In this document: one piece after another, positions 56,347 through 64,000 of the stretch | How the letters are laid out: each line of letters begins with the position of its first letter | Position numbering within the stretch: the first letter of the stretch is position 1 | Source: Zhengitettix transpicula | Lineage: Eukaryota > Arthropoda > Insecta > Orthoptera > Tetrigidae | Assembly (NCBI GenBank): GCA_037074705.1 | Contig: CM073590.1 | Location: forward strand, 38,153,895-38,217,894 | Reading direction: 5' to 3' | DNA: 64,000 bases | Notes under the pieces: generated by a model | The model's input: only the letters and a program-made list of their open reading frames with translations | What the model was told of the DNA's origin: nothing | Database searches by the model: none | Program-made: the position numbers and the translations under genes

Positions 56347-56421
56347 AAGGTTGATGTTTTCATTTATTTAAGGACGTCAGATAAATATAACTGTTAAATG
56401 ATTTGTATCTCAATTGATCAT
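56347..56421 (+). repeat. Short dispersed repeat (partner at 48483-48557)
   Basis: AGGTTGATGTTTTCATTTAT, TTAAGGACGT, ATAACTGTTAAA, GATTTGTA and TCAATTGATC occur in the same order in both copies, with about a tenth of positions changed. The family is not recognised. Confidence 0.6.
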
Positions 56422-56639
56422 TTCTAATCATATTAATTAAACGAATCACTACCAATTTGAACAGTGTCCATATTATAGATAAAGAGAAAAATTATAAATC
56501 CAGATAAGTTTCAGAAATGTGATACATTAAACTTGTATTACATTCACTTAATGTTAAAATCAAGGCTCGTTCAGCTGTCACGATTGCCGAAATGGTCCGG
56601 GGATTCGAGGGGGAGGTTGTCCGCTCGTGCCACGGCCGC

Positions 56640-57060
56640 TCAAAATACGTCGCCTTTCGAAGCGTTAGGCAACTCCCAAGGGGTGACCGGAGTGAAATTT
56701 AAAGTCATGCAACGGTCGATATTAGGGAATCAACCGAGTTTGGTGTCAAATCAAGGGTTATAGAAGTCAATAAGCTTAATTCGAACATTCACTATAAACA
56801 TGTTACTTACGTTCCAGGAAGAAACACTGAGGGGTTCAGACTTACCGCCTCTAAGGATGGGGGAGAGTGTGGAATTTAAAAACATTCCAATGTGGCAATT
56901 ATTAGCGTCGAATAAAACTATTGCAGTGTCGCTTAATTTGATAGTGTCATTATAGAATTTTTAAGTGTCTAAATTAAAGTCCAAAAGCCAAGGGAGTGAC
57001 GCACTCTTACCATACGGGTAGTGGGTGAAGTTTTATGTTCTTCTTCGTGGAGGTGGACAC
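56640..57060 (+). mobile_element. Helitron-like relic related to 10.0-10.7 kb
   Basis: The segment holds two diverged modules with GTGGAATTTAAA or GAGTGAAATTTAAA, CGGTCGATATTxGGGAA and TTTGATAGTGTCATTATAGA. These match in order the modules of the Helitron-like element at 10002-10665 (GGTGGAAATTT, CGACCGATATTTG, TTTGATAGTGTTAT). No CTAGT end is seen, so the boundaries are estimates. Confidence 0.4.
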
Positions 57061-57856
57061 GGTTGAGCAAAGGTTAGCCAGAGTAGTTTTGACCCTCTTA
57101 AGTCACCAGAAATTTTTTAAAATTTTATTAGGGTACAAACTATAAAGTTTGGTCTCTATATAGTTAAAGGTTGAATTTCTTTACTCCTTTAAGGTACTGG
57201 GAGTAGTTTTAGACTTTATTACGCTATCGAGTATATTTTTCTGTTGTAATTCGTCGTTGTTTTTTAGACAGTTTTATTTTATGTAGTAGGAGAATTACCG
57301 AATACTGTCAGCCATCATCCTGGTTTGGAAGTTAGATGCCGAGGGGCTAGGTCGGGGTGGAGACCGTAAATGGGTCCAAATACTGGTACTATTGATACTG
57401 TTTAAATGAAATGTTTACCAAGAGGTTACTGACTAATCCGGGCTAATTTAAATAAATAATCGGCTAGTGATTAAATAAAATGTAGTATTTTTGGCTTACG
57501 ACCACGTGATATAAAACAATCTTTGATTGGCTGTAAGCTTTTTGACGTCACATACTTGGAATCAATGTGATGAGACGTATGAAGTCTAAAGCGATCTTGT
57601 AGATGCTAGTTAATTTCTCGGCATTTTTGTAATTCTTAGTGTTTAATTTGAATATAATAAAGTACTAATTTCCTCCTTTTGGTAAAATGTAGAGAAACTT
57701 TGTGAAAGCGGACCTGCCATAAGTAGACGCACTAATGGTTGTACTTTTCTTTAGAAGTAACAGATTTTAATGCAGCCGAACTTAAAAACATTAAAACTGC
57801 CAAGTAAGTATAATGAAATGTTTATTGGCTTCGTTTTTTTTTTTTTAGGGCAACAG
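57061..57856. other. Stretch without a supported gene
   Basis: Nothing recognised. A T-rich run of 15 bases at about 57834-57848 precedes the dispersed repeat that follows. Confidence 0.5.
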
Positions 57857-57935
57857 GCTACATGAGGGTGATCCACATTGGGCAACTCCCCTTTAATAGC
57901 ATAGGAAGGGATTGAAAGGGGGGATGCGAAAGGGT
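57857..57935 (+). repeat. Dispersed repeat, copy A (partner at 63724)
   Basis: CAACAGGCTACATGAGGGTG, ATCCACATTGGGCAACTCCC and CTTTAATAGCATAGG match 63724-63780 with few changes. Both copies are preceded by a T-rich tract, as if this were the tail side of a retroposed sequence in reverse orientation. Confidence 0.7.
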
Positions 57936-60198
57936 AGAGGGCTTTTACTAATGTCTACAACTTTAAATTAAATTTAACATCCATATAGCCTACAAAATGC
58001 TAAAAGAGTTTCCTTCCACCCATGATTGCTGAGTTTTAAAGTAAATTTATTTACATAAATTAATGTGAATAATATAACAGAGATGTATGTGTAATAAAGT
58101 TTTTTTACTTGTATTAGTCTGCTTAATTCATTCTTTGGTATCATAGGGCTTCAAGAAAATCTTACAGAGATTATGCAGTTTAATATGTACATATGTACAT
58201 AAATATTCAAAAAGTGTGCCTTGGGCATAAAGTTAAAAGCAACTCATATTCCGTGAATATGATAATTAATGAAAAACCAGAAGAAATATTAAGTTGTACG
58301 TGCAATGATTGTGCTGATCAGCTCTCGGTTTCCTACTGGGCGAGTTGCATCCACTTCGCTTGCATTTTTGGGAACAGGAACAAATAATTTTTCTGAGTTT
58401 CTTATTGATGTATTTGTACATAGAGGTACATAACACCATTTATAAGGCATTTTTCTAAACGAGTTCTACTTACTCAAAGCCGACCGCAGCTGAATTGTCT
58501 TGTTTACCAGATTGTGATGGACCATGACATTTCGGCGTTTTTATTTTTCATTTAAATTTTGTCGCCAAATTTCGTCGTAATTATAGCATGAAAGAGTAAA
58601 AACACTGATACAGTTTTCATAAAATGACATAATAAACCATCTAAAATGATTTTCTAACATTAGTCAAATAGCTGCCGACAAGCCACATCCCAATAGTCTC
58701 CGGGCTAAATATACAATAAAATTACTAAAATATTCAATTTTAAAGTAATGGTAATCGGCGTTGACTTCACCTCTGTGAAACGTTATGTACCGAATTTTAA
58801 TAAATTAATTGCTCTTACATATTTTAATGTAATTAGTTATATTAATGATTTTGCAATGCAACATTCGAAAGGTTCTATTTTACAATATAGTATATATATA
58901 TATATACTGGCGGACAATGATGTGTTCTTAAATGGTAAAACGGCAAAAAGTAAAATAAAAAAGCTCATAAATTAAGTAAAGAAACAAGACAGTTATTCAT
59001 ATTCAGGAGCAGGCTCCTCCACCTAATAAAACAGACTATGACCACAGTACAGTGGAATCTGCAACTGTCGCAGTTTCAAACAAGTTAATATAATGAATTA
59101 TCCAATTATTATGATAAATGATTAACAAATGTGAAGTCTTAAAATGTAAATGTAAGAAACCCACATTTGAAATGTATAATTATTCTTTCAAACTCTTCAG
59201 TTATATGTCTATTATTGGCATAAATGTGAATAGCAGCATACTTATGTAAATAAGCACTATTTGTAATTTATTAATGGGTCGCCAATGACCAACCTTTAAT
59301 TAAAAAAAAATATATATGTTAGTGGCACCAGCGCCCAGCAGAGGTTGAGAAAGCAAGAAAAGGAAAACGGCAATACAATTATAATTGTTTGCCTATTTTG
59401 AGGATTTTTATTCGACTATTAACCCGTGAAGTATATATACTTTATTTTGTGTTTATGAGTGAAAAAAAACCATTCTATAGAATGTAAGGCATATTTGGTC
59501 ATGGAAAGAAGAGTCTCAGTTATCCTAAGGTGAGTTTGGAATAGAAATTATTTTTCATTATAGGATTGTTACTCAAAATCCTCTTCTGTTGGCACAAGAC
59601 GAAGATTTCTGGCGAATTAAAGACGAACCACCGTATTATTTTAAAGTAGTATAAGGTCAAGCTGTTACGTGCTGTCGTGTTGAACTTAAGCTACTTAATG
59701 GAGGGTCTAATTCGAGAACGAGTGAGTGAGACGGACAAGCTAATGGGCGAGCTCTCATTCCGCTGTCACGTCCACTGCTGAACCACGAGAGCAAACTGAC
59801 GTTTCAATTAGAGCCTAGCACTCGAGCGCTCACACACGCTGGGGACCGCACAGACTAACATCCGAAATCCCACTTCTCATTTGCACTGGCGACATACGTT
59901 ATTAGCCGTCATTTCAGTGAGAAACCAAAGTCTTCCTTCCAATGTGATCCACTCACCGCGATCTTTTTCAATTCTGAACTCGGGTAATGAGTAAATAGAT
60001 GATTCATCCTTTAATATAATGTGCAATTGGACAATATTTTCCTGTAGGTATGTGTTGTACATAATAATATAGGAAAACCAGAACCTGAGTTAATAAAAGT
60101 TGACAGGATCTGTAGAGTTAAAGAGAATATTGAATTGCATCGAAGGTCATAGGCCGGCTTCTTTTGGATGACAATTACCGATATATATATATATATAA
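57936..60198. other. AT-rich stretch; one GC-richer patch
   Basis: No supported gene. 59690-59860 is GC-richer, non-repetitive and has no long frame, so it might be a conserved non-coding element. A short (TA)n lies at 58890-58904. Confidence 0.4.
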
Positions 60199-60376
60199 AT
60201 AATTTATTAAACTGCCCCACGTTGTTGAACCAAAAATGTAATGATTAAAATAAAAGTTAATTAAAGGAATTATTTAACAAAATGATCATGATAAAAAACC
60301 TTTTAATTTGCCAAAGATTAATTTAACAGGTGTTCATTTAGTTTTTTACAAATGATTTGCCCTAGGTTGGCACGCC
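60199..60376 (-). repeat. Two primer-binding-site-like units
   Basis: TTAAACTGCCCCACGTTGTT (60205-60224) is close to TTTAAACTGCCAGCATGTTG at 31341-31360. A second unit, TTGCCCTAGGTTGGCACGCC, follows about 150 bases on. On the minus strand the first reads GGTTCAACAACGTGGGGCAG. The resemblance to the 31.3-kb array suggests one decayed LTR-element family in both places. Confidence 0.35.
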
Positions 60377-61814
60377 GAATTCAATAATTTCAAAATAAAC
60401 AAACAAATATTTTTATTCATAATTGGTGGCGTTCAAAGTAAAATACAATCTTTTATATTTCACAAACAATCAAATTTAATAACTCTTTTCTCCGGGTCTT
60501 TAACTGGGTTTGATAAGTAAGAACAATTAAAAATTATAAATTAAATAATTAACAATTCGAAAGGTTCTGCCTGCAAGAGTTAACAACAGCACGTTTATGC
60601 CGAATCGTGTATGTTTTCATTCGCGACCACTGTGAATAAGATCTTTTGTTCTGAAATGGACCTATATTTATGTGTACGTTTCCACACTAGTTCCTTGGCT
60701 TGTAACGCAAAAAATGCTTAATTAAAATTACCTCCAACCCCGTAATTTTTATCAGCAGTATAGATTTATAAATTACGCGATAAGATGGTTAAGCACAATC
60801 AATATTTCCAGGAGGAAGAACAGTATAATGTTATGAGAGCCGGTCCATAAAAGGTATATTTTAGTATTTTCCCTCCACACCAGATATATGTGCTTTGTTT
60901 TATCTTCCGGGAACAAAGAATAATATTTACGTATAATTTGCAACTAGCGGGTTTCCTTGAAAATACAATCAAGTTCTGTTAAAAAACGTTCATAACCGCT
61001 CCCTTGCAAGGGGAAGCGGGTCACTCTTTTAATGTTGCTTGTATATTAGGCACTGTGTTCTTTGTTCCGCGCTTTGTGTTGTGAAGTGAATAATTCAGAG
61101 CACTTCGCCGCCTTGTTTTCTGGCTCGTGGAGACCTGCCGAGCTGCGTGAACCACGATGAAGCGATGCGCCTCTCAATAATTCACTTCTGCTTAAAGATC
61201 TGGCTTCCACTTAAAATAAACACATTGCGTACAAGAAATCCAGGGATGTTTTTGTTGTTTCTCTCCAAACCCTAGAGGATTTAATTGATTAGGCCCGGAG
61301 AATAAGCCCACCAAGAAAACAACGCAATGTGAAAACAACACCCTTTTGCGGATGATCTGTCGGTTATATAATTTCGGAAAATTTTAGCTGCGTTTAAGTA
61401 GAGCTAGTGATAACAGTAAACAAACATCTGTGCAACCCATAAATAATAAATATTTATTTATATGGTTAAGATCCATTTTCTTAGTTATGGAGTTTAAAGC
61501 AAAATGTGCCAAGAGTATGCAGTACCTTGAATGTAGGAAATTGGTTATTTATACAAATAATCGTATTACTATATATTAAACAAATAATATGCGGCTAATG
61601 CATACTTAAAAGTATCAATTAAAGAATAGGATATAGGATATTGAACTGAACTGACGACACAATCCGCAATGACCTTTTGGGGAAAATTAGTCTGAGGAAA
61701 AGTAGCGAAAAATTGTCACTTTGAACTATTAGTCGTAGGCGCATTTCAGAGGTTAGTTTTCTACACATTCCATACCAGCATCTGAGCAAACCTGTCATAC
61801 GCCATCAGTAGGGC
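60377..61814. other. AT-rich stretch with a GC-richer, possibly regulatory patch
   Basis: 60990-61400 is less AT-rich and holds TTTAATTGATTAGGCCC (a homeodomain-like TTAATTGATTA site) and paired GAAGTGAAT and ATTCACTTC half-sites about 100 bases apart. No open frame of note. A conserved non-coding element is possible, but not shown. Confidence 0.35.
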
Positions 61815-61885
61815 GTGGGACAAGAACCAAGAGCCCGGTGTAGGTTTTCTCCTGCATCACTCAGCCGAATGCCGGGAAGGATTCT
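61815..61885 (-). repeat. Dispersed repeat related to 63838-63910 (opposite strand)
   Basis: On the minus strand CCCGGCATTCGGCTGAGTGA then TGCAGGAGAAAACCTACACC resembles CCCGGCATTAGCCTAAAAGT and TAGAAAACCTGCATCAGG at 63845-63898. The shared order CCGGCATT, TGATG, AAACC suggests one repeat family. The 88-codon frame reading the other strand is incidental. Confidence 0.4.
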
Positions 61886-63723
61886 TAAACCAGCTCTACC
61901 TAATATTTATCTGCATACCCTCTTTCAAATCCCTTTCTATGCTATGAAAGGAGAGAGTCCACAACCTGTAGACTATCACTGTAGGAAAAACTTCCACTAT
62001 CTAAGCCGCACGTCTTCAACTGGGTCTGTTACTAGTTGTCTTCCTTTCTTTCTACTTTCTTCCTTCACCATTTACAGCTAGTATATATAACTGTACATAT
62101 ACTACAGCTAAACTTTACATCTATGTCTTGACTGGTAAAACCACCAATCCTCCGATTTCTCCCTGATATGCCTCAGGCGAACCTACCCACCAGCCACCCA
62201 CTTTTCTCAACTAACTACACCTTTAAGCCATCGAGTTCATTCCTAGATCTCATTTCCTATCTAAGTCCTAAATCAGCATTGAACTCCATGAGTTGGTCAG
62301 GTTTCCCGGCGTGCATCATCTGTCAAGGAACCCTTCATTTATTGCAACGACTACCTGTCAACCTATATCGACGGGCGAACACTTTACGTGCTACAAGTAT
62401 AGAATTAAAGTCTCAGGAGTTGTTTAACGGATTGGCTTACTTGTAATATGCACAATGTGTCAAAATACTTAAGAATCCAGTAGTTGTATAGATATATTTT
62501 GATGCGTCATGGATTGGGAAGTACAAATGCACCTAAAATTATGCGGTTCATATGTATTGACATTTTGTTACTACAAGTTTAACGTACAAGGACTCGTAGG
62601 TAGGATAACACCTAACATAAGCCCTTTAAGAAATATTCATACAGTTATTGCAAAATTTAATAAAGCCTGATAGTAAAGGATAATTTTGATATATAGTATC
62701 TGCGCAGTTTAATGTTCCATCTCAATTTATTACCCTGCCATAATTTTATTAATACTACTTACTCTATTCACAAAGCAATGTTCCCCCCATTTAACATAAA
62801 TTATTATCTTATTACTGTAGTGTGTAACCATTAATACAATCCACAGTGTTGGTTATCCAGTCTTTGCTGCTTCAGTACACGTTTGCCCTACTTACATCGC
62901 AAATTTTTTGCCCAAACATTTCTTGCCTTGAAGAATTATTTATATTTTGCCCTCCGTATTCAATCAAAACTTTCCAACAGCACTTCAATTCAGACTAAAC
63001 CAGTCTTCTTTTGTCGGCATATCAACATATTAACCAATTCTATAGCCTTTGTTAAACTGACGATATCTTAAACAAAACAGTTATAGATTACATTATAAGC
63101 CTACACTTTTGTTTTTGCCAACATTTTGGCTCTCCTTTGTTGTGTTAACCCTTGTATCCATCACAAGTCAAAATACATTAAAACAGAAGTATAGAATCAT
63201 AAATGTTACAGAGATTAAACAAATCATTTTTCTGATTACATCTATCAAGTATAATAAACAGAATTTCCGAAATTAAATTTATGGTTATTAATATATTTTA
63301 GGAAATAGCTGATTCACTTTGGATTTTTTCAGTTATCTATACATACCTTTAGTCAGGGTTTAAATAGTATCTACGTCTGACCGATGCAACATACGTTGCA
63401 ATCGGAGCAAGAAATTTTGTAAACCTCGCAGATTGTCAATGGGTTCGTTAATGTTCTGAATTAAGACGGACAAGGTGTTAATAGATTTCTGAACTATTGG
63501 GGAAATGTATTTGTGAAATCCATTTTGTATTCTTATCAATCACTTTTATTAATAATTCGTGATTTTAGAAAAATATAAATTTTGTACAAGAAATAAAATT
63601 TTCCATATGAAATGTTTTTATTTATAGTACCGATATAAGTTGACATTCAATATGATTTACACACAAAGACATGTGAATAAATGTTTATGACAAACTATAT
63701 TGAAAACGTTAAGTTTTTTAGAG
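61886..63723. other. Stretch without a supported gene
   Basis: 62160-62450 is a moderately GC-richer piece with a 92-codon open frame on the plus strand and no recognised motif. The remainder is AT-rich and featureless. Confidence 0.4.
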
Positions 63724-64000
63724 TAACAGTCTACATTAGGGTAATCCACATGGTGGCAACTCCCCTTTAATAGCATAGGGGGATGGGGAAGTGTAGATAG
63801 CCATGGGTTAACTACGGCCCCCTGACTATAATTTAAGGGTCTCACCCGGCATTAGCCTAAAAGTGATGCTGGACAAACCCTAGAAAACCTGCATCAGGTA
63901 GGTCGGGCATTGGGTACTTGTTCCACGCTCTTCCAATGGCGGGAGAGGGGTTTTCTGTGGGGACGCAGCATTCCCTTCTCCGTGCCTCGACAAATTTAGG
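63724..64000 (+). repeat. Dispersed repeat, copy B, running off the window
   Basis: 63724-63780 matches 57857-57915. The copy continues GC-rich with CCCGGCATTAGCC, ACCTGCATCAGGTAGGTCGG and GGCGGGAGAGGGGTTTTCTG to the window edge. It is longer than copy A, and its 63838-63910 part is related to 61815-61885. It is probably part of a LINE 3' region or a composite repeat; no protein is recognised. Confidence 0.55.

Overview
The window looks like intergenic or intronic DNA from an arthropod, most likely an insect with a large, repeat-rich genome. It is AT-rich and has no bacterial-type gene density and no rRNA or functional tRNA gene. It carries Jockey, I and CR1/Daphne-like LINEs, a BEL/Pao element, a gypsy-like LTR element, a P-element relic, a Tc1-like relic, Penelope-type pieces, Helitron-like ends and tRNA-derived SINEs. 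The species cannot be told from the sequence. No host gene is certain. The best host candidate is a 105-bp open, in-frame, splice-flanked exon on the minus strand at 47211-47315.

Layout. 0-9 kb is AT-rich, with a Tc1-like relic (4.1-4.6 kb), two hairpin repeats (4.9 and 7.2 kb) and microsatellites. 9.2-10.7 kb holds two abutting Helitron-like elements. 11.2 kb has a tRNA-derived SINE head. 13.5-15 kb has a Penelope-like GIY-YIG endonuclease relic and a hairpin. 17.5-21.6 kb holds an I-clade LINE and a Jockey-clade LINE, both decayed and both on the minus strand. 24.8-25.4 kb is an inverted-repeat pair. 26.3 and 50.2 kb have SINEs. 31.3-31.5 kb has tandem units resembling a tRNA primer-binding site.

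The centrepiece is 32.1-44.5 kb, a three-level nest. A CR1/Daphne-like LINE was split by a gag-only LTR retrotransposon (32270-42054, with LTRs, PBS-like site, PPT and target duplication). That element was in turn split by an almost intact full-length Jockey LINE (33428-38729, with an 11-bp target duplication). The Jockey ORF1 and ORF2 are each broken by one apparent single-base slip in a homopolymer or A-rich run.

The right side holds a large imperfect foldback (47.35-48.18 kb), an internally deleted BEL/Pao element (51.6-54.3 kb), the C-terminal part of a P-element/THAP9-like transposase (54.5-55.6 kb), a Helitron-like relic (56.6-57.1 kb) and short dispersed repeats. A recurring short motif, a CTGANGA-like box, a hairpin and GAAACGT, occurs in most of the hairpin repeats. 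It resembles the type I hammerhead ribozymes described from Penelope-like elements, which fits the Penelope endonuclease relic in the same window.
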